This document shows, in pieces, positions 17,017 to 24,979 of a DNA stretch of 64,000 nt (position 1 is its first letter; each line of letters starts with the position of its first letter). Where the stretch lies: positions 1 to 64,000 of the forward strand of contig CALKER010000023.1 of the NCBI GenBank assembly GCA_938084835.1, written 5' to 3'. The position numbers were made by a program, and so were the translations under genes. The stretch is from an uncultured Thermoguttaceae bacterium (GTDB lineage Bacteria > Planctomycetota > Planctomycetia > Pirellulales > Thermoguttaceae). Below the pieces are notes generated by a model. That model saw only the letters and a list, made by a program, of their open reading frames with translations, did not search any database and was not told the origin of the DNA.

Positions 17017-19494
17017 TTAGAAACCCTCTGACGTTACTGGGGAAAAAGCCGCTCGCACTGGGGCTTCCTCGAGGGCATCGAGCACCGCACCAAGGATCTC
17101 CCGCTCCACCGGGCTCGTGGGTCCCAGCTGGTTGTAAAGGTCATACTGACGAACGATCTGTTTGGTTGTCAACAGGAGGCCATGGCGGGCGACACTTTCC
17201 CGGAAGGCCTCAACGGCCTTACGGCGGAGGTCCAGCGGTGGATCTTGTCGTGTGGCAAACTGCACCAAGGTGCTTTGCGAGGAAGCCGTTCCCACGCTTC
17301 CTAATAGCGTGATCGCTGCGGAAGCACGATCAGGGAAATTTAGTTGCCGGACCAGGACCGATTCCAAGCGCGTCAAGGGCACGATTTGGGCCGACCGATT
17401 GACATCTGCAGCAAGAACATCCAGAAGGGTTTGAACCACATAAGTGCGTTCTTCAGGCGAGAGGAGACTCCCGCGGCTATAGCGGCCGAGTTCCCCAAGT
17501 TGCCACTTGATTGAATCGAGGGAATGCGGTCGATAGAAAGCTCGGGCTGCCGGATGTTTTGTGGTCAAGCGTTCAGCACGATCGAGGGTTCCCGCCCGCG
17601 CTAGCACGGCGATGGGCACTGGGGCCGATCGGCAATCAGCCGCGAGTTGTTGCAGAAGAACCTCCGCCGGCGGGTCACTAATTCCCATGTCCAGGAAGAC
17701 AAACTCGAAATCCGGTGAGGTCGTCAACATGCGGAATGTTTCCTTTCCACTGCGGGCCACCTCAACCTCGTAGCCAAGCTTCACGAAGAAGCTTGCCATT
17801 TGCATGGCCTCGGAGGCGCTCGGCATAGCCAGAAGGACGCGGTTTTTTCCTTCGGAGGCCAAGAAGAACGAAATCGCCTCGCCCAGCCAACTTGCTCCTG
17901 CGAAATGACAATCCTGGGCATGTCCAATGACGCACAGGAGGGCGAAAAATCTCAATCGGCGATCGGGGTGACGAAGCCCTTCGACAATCAAGCTTGGTTG
18001 GATATGATTGGCAGCCAAGAGGCAGTTTGCCTGGCGGCGGGCCAGCACCGCCAAGGCCACGGTGCCTCCCGCCGGAAGGTGGTACTGTCGGCTCAGACCA
18101 AAAACCTGGAGGAGCTCCCCGGAAGATCTCTCCGCCCAGGAGTTTTCGAGCTTTGCAACGGCATCGGCGATTTCACGGAGGGACCCTTGTCCAGCCAAAT
18201 GTTCCGCCTCCGCCAAGGCCCACAGCAGTTGGGCCAAGGCGTTTTCTGGCGCAAGCTGAGCCGCAACGGAGCCTAAATGGAGGGCTTGCCGGAGGGCTAC
18301 CTGGCGTGCCGATATTTCCACAACGGTGGGGGAGCCCGTCTTTTCGTCCCACACCCACATCTCCGACGTGGGATCCTCCTCCGGCACCGCGGCGCGGGCA
18401 AGCAACACTTCTAAGTGACCAACGAGGAGATGGGCGCACGCCTCGCGCCCCGGGACCTGCCCGTAGAGTTGCCCTAGCGCCTTTTGGGCGGCCAACCGGA
18501 GATCTTCGTCCGGGCTGAGGTAAGCCGGTCCCAGCAAACAACTTGTAGCCGCCTGGAGGCGCAGTGTGCCGGCCAGTTCTGCCGCAGAACGGGCCAGTCC
18601 GGGAGGACCATGTTGCAAAATGGCACACAGCGGTCCGATAACCTCGCTCCCCAGAGCCCGGAAAACGTCCCCGATCCGCCGGCGCCAGGTTGTGCCGTTG
18701 GGGGCTTTGGCCAAACCCTCAAGAAGCGGCAAAACGGCATACCCGCCGCAGCGGCGAAGCTCCTCGCCCGCCCGAAGGGTCGTTTTCACATCCTCACTAG
18801 CTAAATCCGTAACCAATTGTCGCAGTCGGGTGAGGTCTCGCCGATGGGCATCCAAGGCCAATCCAAGGGCCTCGGCCAAAAGCCGGGCCTCTGGATTAAG
18901 CTCCGGACGACTGGCCATTTCGTAAAACATCTGCGCGCCGAAACGAGCCTCGAAGTCCACCAAGGTGGCCCGGCGCTCAGCCTCGTCCAACCTGTCCAGG
19001 TGGAGGAGGATTTTTTTCAAAAAGCCCTTGGCTATTTCGATTTCCTGAAGATCAGCAAGAATTCTTGCTGCCCGGGCCCACTCCCATGGCAACGTAGGGT
19101 TTGTGGCCAAAATGGCCTGAGCAGCGGGACTGGGAACGGCAGAGGCTTCTCCCGATTGCAGTAAATCCCCTTCTGGTTGGGGTTCTTGAGCGTGCCCCAT
19201 GCCCCCCAAAATGACCAAAGGAATCACACCAAAGAGCCAGAGAAGAATGCTTCGTGCAAGCACACGTTGCCACTGTGGAGCAACGGAAAGCCCCGGCTCC
19301 CCCGTGTGTTTTAACTGCGACGGCTTACTGCGGGATTTGGGTCCTCTGCTCAAGAGAGCATTCCTCCAGGCGATACTGCCGTGTGGTAGCCGTTCGAGCT
19401 TGTCAACAATGGACTGAGGAATAAGCACCCGTAGCCGAGCCCCTGCGGTTAGTCTCTGGAAAATCCCGGTGTCACAGGGAATATTTTCGCCCAA
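17017..19494 (-). CDS. Exported or membrane-anchored HEAT-repeat protein with receiver-like domain
   Basis: Up to 825 residues. The start is uncertain: the longest frame opens with TTG at 19494 and there is no ATG before the hydrophobic segment ARSILLWLFGVIPLVILGG (about residues 79-97), which ends in a signal-peptidase-like GHAQ. Residues about 130-560 are helical repeats of HEAT type (for example AGEELRRCGGYAVLPLLEGLA, EDLRLAAQKALGQLYG). Residues about 565-690 resemble a response-regulator receiver (NRVLLAMPSASEAMQMASFF, then FVFLDMGISDPP with the phospho-acceptor-like Asp), but the acidic pair of the first strand is missing. HEAT-like helices follow to the end. The function is unknown; a scaffold role is a guess. 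Confidence 0.7.
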   Translation of the reverse strand: MGENIPCDTGIFQRLTAGARLRVLIPQSIVDKLERLPHGSIAWRNALLSRGPKSRSKPSQLKHTGEPGLSVAPQWQRVLARSILLWLFGVIPLVILGGMGHAQEPQPEGDLLQSGEASAVPSPAAQAILATNPTLPWEWARAARILADLQEIEIAKGFLKKILLHLDRLDEAERRATLVDFEARFGAQMFYEMASRPELNPEARLLAEALGLALDAHRRDLTRLRQLVTDLASEDVKTTLRAGEELRRCGGYAVLPLLEGLAKAPNGTTWRRRIGDVFRALGSEVIGPLCAILQHGPPGLARSAAELAGTLRLQAATSCLLGPAYLSPDEDLRLAAQKALGQLYGQVPGREACAHLLVGHLEVLLARAAVPEEDPTSEMWVWDEKTGSPTVVEISARQVALRQALHLGSVAAQLAPENALAQLLWALAEAEHLAGQGSLREIADAVAKLENSWAERSSGELLQVFGLSRQYHLPAGGTVALAVLARRQANCLLAANHIQPSLIVEGLRHPDRRLRFFALLCVIGHAQDCHFAGASWLGEAISFFLASEGKNRVLLAMPSASEAMQMASFFVKLGYEVEVARSGKETFRMLTTSPDFEFVFLDMGISDPPAEVLLQQLAADCRSAPVPIAVLARAGTLDRAERLTTKHPAARAFYRPHSLDSIKWQLGELGRYSRGSLLSPEERTYVVQTLLDVLAADVNRSAQIVPLTRLESVLVRQLNFPDRASAAITLLGSVGTASSQSTLVQFATRQDPPLDLRRKAVEAFRESVARHGLLLTTKQIVRQYDLYNQLGPTSPVEREILGAVLDALEEAPVRAAFSPVTSEGF

Positions 19495-19845
19495 ATGGTC
19501 ACCATTTTCACTCTAATCGAAATTAGCCCCCACTTTAACCAAATATCCCAATTTTGCAAACTTTACCGTTTCCTAGGCCGACAGCGTAATCCGACAAGGC
19601 ACATCATGGTTGTTCTATGCCACCCGATAGAGCGGTAGATTTTCAACTTGGGGTTTTCCGAAACCTCTCACCTCTCCGCGCCGCTGGCCGGCTTTCTTCA
19701 TGGACGCTGTGATCAAACCCTGCTGGCTTAGCCCCGTGCGCCGTTGGCCAGCTTTGGGTCCACCCTGTTTCGTCTATTTCTCCCACCGCTGGTTGTCTTG
19801 GCGAGGGGCGAAATAAAGTACGGTCACCCTTGCTTCTGGGCCGGT
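19495..19845. other. Intergenic region between argH and the HEAT-protein gene
   Basis: No gene is seen. An imperfect direct repeat occurs about 61 bp apart: CGCCGCTGGCCGGCTTT near 19680 and CGCCGTTGGCCAGCTTT near 19741. The upstream half (19500-19580) is AT rich and could hold the promoter of the HEAT-protein gene. Confidence 0.4.
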
Positions 19846-21318
19846 CTATGTCTCCCGGCCGGTTTTCGAGCCCTCCTCCTTGCCCGCCGATGATAGGCCA
19901 GCTTCATCCGGTGCAAGGCCAAGCCTCACTTTCCACCGTGCCACCTGCTGTTTTACCAGCTCCGGCTGGGTTGAGCCCAGACTCTTCATAGCCGCAACCG
20001 CAGCGGCAGGACCCAGCCACTGGTAAACCTCCGGCCCAATGGCAGGAATTTCCTGGCGAAATTCGTCCAAAGTGAGCTCCCCCAGGGTTCGCCCAGAATC
20101 CATCGCCCGACGCACCAGTCGGCCCACTACCTGGTGAGCATCCCGTTGTGGTATTCCCCGGCAAATCAATTGCTCCATGAGGGTGGTGGCGTCCACAAAG
20201 CCGGTGCCCACGCTAGCTTCCAGTCGCTGCCGATTGAGCTCCGCGTGGCGAACTATTTCAGCCGCCATTTCCAGACAGTCGCTCACGGTGTCATACGCAC
20301 TGAACAGGGGGATCTTATCCTCCTGCAAATCGCGGTTGTACCCAAGAGGAAGACCTTTCAGGAGCACAAGGAGTGACTGAAGGTCCCCACACACGCGCGC
20401 ACACTTTCCTCGCACTAACTCTAGCACATCGGGATTCCGTTTTTGAGGCATTATGGAGGAACCAGTACAAAAGGCATCAGGCAGATGGAGGAAATCAAAT
20501 TCGGCGGATGACCAGAGGATCCAGTCCTCTGCCCAACCGCTAAGATGAACCGCGATAAGGGCCAGATCAAAGACAAATTCCGCCACAAAATCCCTATCAC
20601 AAGTTGCATCGATGGAATTTTCGGTAATGCCGTCAAATTCGAGAAGCCTTGCGGTCATGTGGCGATCGATAGGGAGGGAAGTTCCCGCAATGGCGGCCGA
20701 GCCCAGCGGGCAGCGGTTCACACGGCGCCGGCAGTCGGCGAGCCGCTCGCGGTCGCGCTGCAGGCGTTCACAATAGGCAAGCCACATGTGGGCCACAAGT
20801 ACCGGCTGAGCCCGGCGCAAATGCGTGTAGGCTGGCACAATAATCCCTTGATCTTTTTCGCACCGTTCCACAAAAGCTCGCTGCAGCTCTTGGAGCCTGC
20901 GATCGATGTCGTCGATGCCCCGCCTTATCCAAAGCCGAAGATCAGTAGCCACCTGATCATTGCGACTTCGGGCGGTATGGAGTTTTTTTCCTAATTCGCC
21001 CAGTCGTTCCACTAAGGCCTGTTCAATGTGCATGTGGACGTCTTCAAGCTCGGGGCGGAACGGAAACTGGCCGCGGCTGATTTCCTCCTCGATTTCCAAA
21101 AGAGCGTGCTTTAGCCTCTCCGCTTCCTCGGGCAAAAGGAGCCCTACTTGTGCCAGCATCTGGACGTGGGCCATCGAGGCAGCAATATCCTCGCGATATA
21201 ACCGCCAATCAAAGCTGATGCTTTCTGTAAACCGCTCGACACTAGGTGCGGTTGTTTGTCGGAAGACTCCACCCCAACGTTTTTCCAAGGCGTTGATCCT
21301 TTTTGCAAATGATTCCAC
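19846..21318 (-). CDS. argH: Argininosuccinate lyase
   Basis: The 490-residue protein splits argininosuccinate into arginine and fumarate, the last step of arginine synthesis, in the cytosol. It has the fumarase/aspartase-superfamily signature GSSIMPQKRNPD (near residue 290), the HTARSRNDQVATDLRLW segment, the YTHLRRAQPV segment with the catalytic-region histidine, and DFLHLPDAFCTG. Length is slightly above the usual 460 because of a charged C-terminal tail (SSAGKEEGSKTGRET). It starts at the ATG at 21318. No other arginine genes lie nearby. Its upstream neighbour is an RNA methyltransferase gene 100 bp away on the same strand, so a shared transcript is possible. Confidence 0.96.
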   Translation of the reverse strand: MESFAKRINALEKRWGGVFRQTTAPSVERFTESISFDWRLYREDIAASMAHVQMLAQVGLLLPEEAERLKHALLEIEEEISRGQFPFRPELEDVHMHIEQALVERLGELGKKLHTARSRNDQVATDLRLWIRRGIDDIDRRLQELQRAFVERCEKDQGIIVPAYTHLRRAQPVLVAHMWLAYCERLQRDRERLADCRRRVNRCPLGSAAIAGTSLPIDRHMTARLLEFDGITENSIDATCDRDFVAEFVFDLALIAVHLSGWAEDWILWSSAEFDFLHLPDAFCTGSSIMPQKRNPDVLELVRGKCARVCGDLQSLLVLLKGLPLGYNRDLQEDKIPLFSAYDTVSDCLEMAAEIVRHAELNRQRLEASVGTGFVDATTLMEQLICRGIPQRDAHQVVGRLVRRAMDSGRTLGELTLDEFRQEIPAIGPEVYQWLGPAAAVAAMKSLGSTQPELVKQQVARWKVRLGLAPDEAGLSSAGKEEGSKTGRET

Positions 21319-21418
21319 ATTAACTATCTGATCACCACGGTCACCAAAAAATAGTTATGGTCTCAGGAAATAGCTTCCCAGGGCTTTGTCGTGACTTTTT
21401 CCTCAAAGCCCCACCTCG

Positions 21419-22612
21419 TCACAGAATCCGACAAATGAAGCACTTAAGATAGTCGGTTTCCGGGCAAAACACGTTTACAGGATGGTCCGGGGCTGCTCCG
21501 CGTTGCTCAAGCACTTGGATCGTTCTCCCAGTTTTCTCAGCCACACCAAACAGCACCTGCAGGAACTCTGTCCGCGAAACGCGGCCGGAACAACTACAGC
21601 TTACCAGAATTCCTCCCGGTTCGAGGAGCATCACGGCCAAGCGGTTGATAAAATGGTAAGCGCGAAGTGCCTGGGCAATTTGTCCCCGGCGACTGGCAAA
21701 GCGAGGAGGATCGAGCACCACGGCGTCAAATTTTCGCCCCTGGGATACGTAGGTCTCAAGGAGGGGAAAAACCTCGGTCTGAGAGAACCGCACGCATTCG
21801 ATGGAATTTTCCCGCGCCCCTTCCCGCGCCAGCGCGATCGCACGTTCGCTGGAATCGACGGCCTCGATGGATTCCGCACCGCCAAGAGCGGCAGCTGTCA
21901 ACGAAAAACCACCTGTGTAGCAGTAAAGGTCGAGCACGCGTCTACCCCGCAGGTATCGGGCCGCCGCCAATCGGTTTTCGCGTTGGTCAAGGTAAAAGCC
22001 GGTCTTCTGCCCCTTGTGTAGATCTACCTTGTGGCGAATCCCATGTTCTGCAATCATGACTAGGGGCGGAACCTCTCCACAAACGACGCCTTCGGGCAGA
22101 TCGAACCCTTCCGCCCCAGCCGAGGTGGGTTCCTTCCGAACCACAATCCCTGCCGGTCGTAGAAGCTCCTGGAATATTTCCACAAAAATGGGCAGCCTCT
22201 TGCCCAACCCGAGTGCGGTAGGCTGAATCACCAAATATGGTCCGTAGCGATCCACAATCAGACCACTAAGACCATCCCCCTCGCTGAAGATGAGACGGCA
22301 CGCCCCATCCGAAGCCATGTAGCCGAGCACCTCCCGAAGCTCGATCGCCGTGCGAATCTTCTCCTTCCAAAAAGCATGGTCTAGCTCCACGGCGGAATCC
22401 CACGTGTAAAGGCGAACGCGTATTCGGCTTTTTTTGTTGTAAATCCCCCGGGCAAGGAATTGGCCTTCCGGGCTAACCACATCCACCACATCGCCATCTG
22501 CAATACCGTCCTCCACCATGGCCACGGAGGTACTTAGCACCCAGGGATGGCGGCGGACGAGGGCCACCACTCGCTCCTCTTTTATGTAAACACGTTTTTT
22601 GCGGTTGCTCAT
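21419..22612 (-). CDS. RlmI-type 23S rRNA cytosine methyltransferase
   Basis: The 397-residue protein starts at the ATG at 22612 (MSNRKKRVYIKEE). An N-terminal PUA domain (about 1-85) covers RHPWVLSTSVAMV and GDVVDVVSPEGQFLARGIYN. A middle segment has FSEGDGLSGLIVDRYG. The Rossmann methyltransferase follows from about 195, with SAM motif VLDLYCYTGGFSLTAA, the VVLDPPRFA motif and VSCSCSGRVSR, where a catalytic cysteine sits in the CSCS block. This is the layout of RlmI/RlmO-like enzymes that make m5C in 23S rRNA. The exact target base is not shown. The same-strand argH gene follows 100 bp downstream. Confidence 0.9.
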   Translation of the reverse strand: MSNRKKRVYIKEERVVALVRRHPWVLSTSVAMVEDGIADGDVVDVVSPEGQFLARGIYNKKSRIRVRLYTWDSAVELDHAFWKEKIRTAIELREVLGYMASDGACRLIFSEGDGLSGLIVDRYGPYLVIQPTALGLGKRLPIFVEIFQELLRPAGIVVRKEPTSAGAEGFDLPEGVVCGEVPPLVMIAEHGIRHKVDLHKGQKTGFYLDQRENRLAAARYLRGRRVLDLYCYTGGFSLTAAALGGAESIEAVDSSERAIALAREGARENSIECVRFSQTEVFPLLETYVSQGRKFDAVVLDPPRFASRRGQIAQALRAYHFINRLAVMLLEPGGILVSCSCSGRVSRTEFLQVLFGVAEKTGRTIQVLEQRGAAPDHPVNVFCPETDYLKCFICRIL

Positions 22613-23312
22613 TTTTTTCTGATGTCCCGCGGCCACAAGCCACAACAACCGAGCGGAGGGTGCCTCCAAAACCCAACCTATCGGCTAAAAGGCTACCCAG
22701 GGGAAAACACCAATGGAGCCTGCCCAGCCTACTGGATCTCCGTTTCCTCTGTCAACCGTCCCACCGTCCACCTGTCCGTGGGGCCAAGGCTGGAGTAACC
22801 CAACAATCACCCCGATATGGCCCAGCGGTTGACTTCTTTGCCCGATCGGGGCCTTCTTCGCACGGAGCTTTACCCATAATGGCCCCTCTAAAAGGAGTTT
22901 TATCTGTAAGGGCCGCTCTACAAGAGGCCGCGTCATATAATGATTTAATTTCCTCGGCAAATTTGAAAAAGCCCCCGGCTCACGCAAAACGTAAGCGAAT
23001 TTGATTGGTTCGTGCGTGCGACCGGGGCTCTCACGGGGGAGGCTGGGAGTTGTCGGCTCATGCTCGAGGCGGGATTACCATCCTTTTGATTACCGTTGGC
23101 TGCCCGAGCTCGTCGAAACGTCACGGATTCTCTCCGGGGAAGTGCGTACCACTACGTGTCCTTCCCTTGAGTTTGGCACTTTCAAGCAGGAGCCCGGGAT
23201 AAAATCACTTCGAATAGAGGCACCTCTAACAACTGATGAAGCATTTTCGTCGTGTTGGTGGTGGGCATCTCGGCGCTTACGGACGCAGTACCAAGCACAA
23301 AGGAGCTTCACA
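22613..23312. other. Divergent intergenic region (methyltransferase / AIM24 gene)
   Basis: A 700-bp region between divergent genes must hold both promoters. Open frames here, including one reading into the AIM24 gene, have no motif. A two-copy 30-bp tandem repeat (22869-22928) is listed separately. Confidence 0.4.
22869..22928. repeat. 30-bp tandem duplication, two diverged copies
   Basis: Copies TTTACCCATAATGGCCCCTC and TTTATCTGTAAGGGCCGCTC lie 30 bp apart and continue with similar TAAAAGGAG and TACAAGAGG ends. About 22 of 30 positions agree. On the minus strand each copy has a short CTC...GAG inverted repeat (CTCTTGTAGAG in one). It lies 256-316 bp upstream of the methyltransferase start. 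Confidence 0.5.
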
Positions 23313-23996
23313 ATGGAATACGAGTTTGTGTCTCCGGGTGCGTTTATGATGCTCAAGGTGAAACTCGGGTACGGCGAATCATTAAAAGCGGAAGCGGGCG
23401 CCATGGTGGCTATGAGCCCGACTATTGACGTGGAAAGCCACCTGGAAGGTGGAGTCGTAGGTGGGGTGTTGCGGATGCTTGCCAGGGAGCGCTTTTTCTT
23501 CCAACGGCTGGTTGCTAGTCGCGGACCGGGGGAAGTCCTCCTCGCTCCGTCCTGCCTTGGGGAAATCATGGCTCTCGACTTGGATGGGACAGGCGATTAC
23601 ATCCTGCAAAAGGACGGATTTTTCGCGGCCTCGGGCGAAGTGGACATCTCCAGCAAAGTCCAAGGGTTGATCCGCGGACTATTGTCGGGCGAAGGATTTT
23701 TCCTGTTGCGGGCTTCAGGTGTGGGAAAGCTTTTTGTCAGTTCTTTCGGTGCAATTTACCCACTCGACGTCCCGGCAGGTGAGGAGCTTGTCATCGATAA
23801 CGGCCACCTTGTCGCCTGGCCGGCCACTGCCGACTACTCCATCACCAAAGCAGCCAAGGGGTGGATTTCCTCATGGACTTCCGGTGAAGGATTTGTGTTA
23901 CAATTCCGCGGACCTGGCCGCGTGCTCATCCAAAGCCGTAACTGCAGAGCCTTTGCCGATTGGTTGATACCTTATCTGCCAACGAAAAAAGGCTGA
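23313..23996 (+). CDS. AIM24/TIGR00266-family protein
   Basis: The 227-residue protein starts at the ATG at 23313 with AAAGGAG 7 bases upstream; the longer open frame from 23001 is not used. It shows the family's beta-rich pattern: LKVKLGYGESLKAEAGAMVAM, then EVLLAPSCLGEIMALDLDG, YILQKDGFFAAS, FLLRASGVGKLFVSSFGAI and FVLQFRGPGRVLIQSRN. In bacteria this family (DUF124) is widespread but without a firm biochemical role; the mitochondrial AIM24 relative is linked to inner-membrane organisation. No signal peptide is visible, so it is probably cytosolic. It stands alone between two long non-coding stretches. Confidence 0.88.
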   Translation: MEYEFVSPGAFMMLKVKLGYGESLKAEAGAMVAMSPTIDVESHLEGGVVGGVLRMLARERFFFQRLVASRGPGEVLLAPSCLGEIMALDLDGTGDYILQKDGFFAASGEVDISSKVQGLIRGLLSGEGFFLLRASGVGKLFVSSFGAIYPLDVPAGEELVIDNGHLVAWPATADYSITKAAKGWISSWTSGEGFVLQFRGPGRVLIQSRNCRAFADWLIPYLPTKKG

Positions 23997-24979
23997 AAAA
24001 TCCCTCGCAAGCGGCGAAGATCCACTTCCGTTCTGTCGCGGCGGTTCTCCGATAGCACCTTTGGTTGCGATCACCGATTGGTCCGCTCGCGATTGCGCGC
24101 CGTGGAGATTTCGTCCCGATGCGGAAGATCCGCGGGCCCGGCTTACCCCTCGTCCTATTCCGAAGGAAAGCTGTATTGCCGGAACCGGAGCGATTGCGGC
24201 CTTCTTGAGATTGCCGAAACCACGACCGAAGTCGATTACTACCTTGGGCAGTGATGCGGTGATTCAGTTGGTGTCACAACTCCTAGGAGAGGGTTAAAGT
24301 GTGTGAGTCGGATGTTATTCGGCCCGAAGCCAACTCCGCTTCGCCCCACGTAATGCCGAATTACTGTGCAGGTGCCTCTTCCGCCCGCTAGCCTCGTAGG
24401 GGTTAGCTGCCAACCGAGAGTGTGCCCGGCCTGCCGCCCCCGGCGCCGCGCCGGGTCGTAACACTGGTTATGGGTTTGCTCGAGGCCGACTCTTGCCCTT
24501 TCCGAAAACGGGTTGACCGCACAAAACTAAAGAAGTGCCCCGGGCGAAACTCGAGGCTGGAAAAGACCCAGCCCGTTTGGCTGCCTATCCCCTGGAAAAC
24601 CGGCCGAAGCCGCCCGAAACTCGGCCTAGCAATCCCACGGTTATTTCGGCCTGTAATTTCTCCGGGACCCTCCCGCTGAGCTCTCCCAGAACGGAGTAAA
24701 GCTCTCCCAAAATGGACGCTAGCGCCGCAGTCTTGACCACGCCGATGGCTCCCGAAACGTGCCTATACCTACTGGGGAGGTGGCAGTCTTGCATCCGATT
24801 TCTTTTGCCGGCCTTGGATTCTCACCCTGCTGACTTTGTGTGCGACTAATCACCGGGGTAAATTCGAAAATTAACCCGCCCTGCAAACTTCGGGCCTCGC
24901 GATGTGCCGGGAAATTCGTTAACCAGCCAGCTGGCAAGACAGCAACCGCCTCCATTTTGCCATTCAGAGGGGAACTTTC
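23997..24979. other. Long intergenic region before the glycan cluster
   Basis: Nearly 1 kb without a supported gene. It contains an inverted repeat GTAAT-GCCGA-ATTAC near 24350 and a 21-bp tandem pair AGCTCTCCCAGAACGGA / AGCTCTCCCAAAATGGA at 24679 and 24700. The promoter of the downstream cluster is expected at its right end. Confidence 0.4.
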
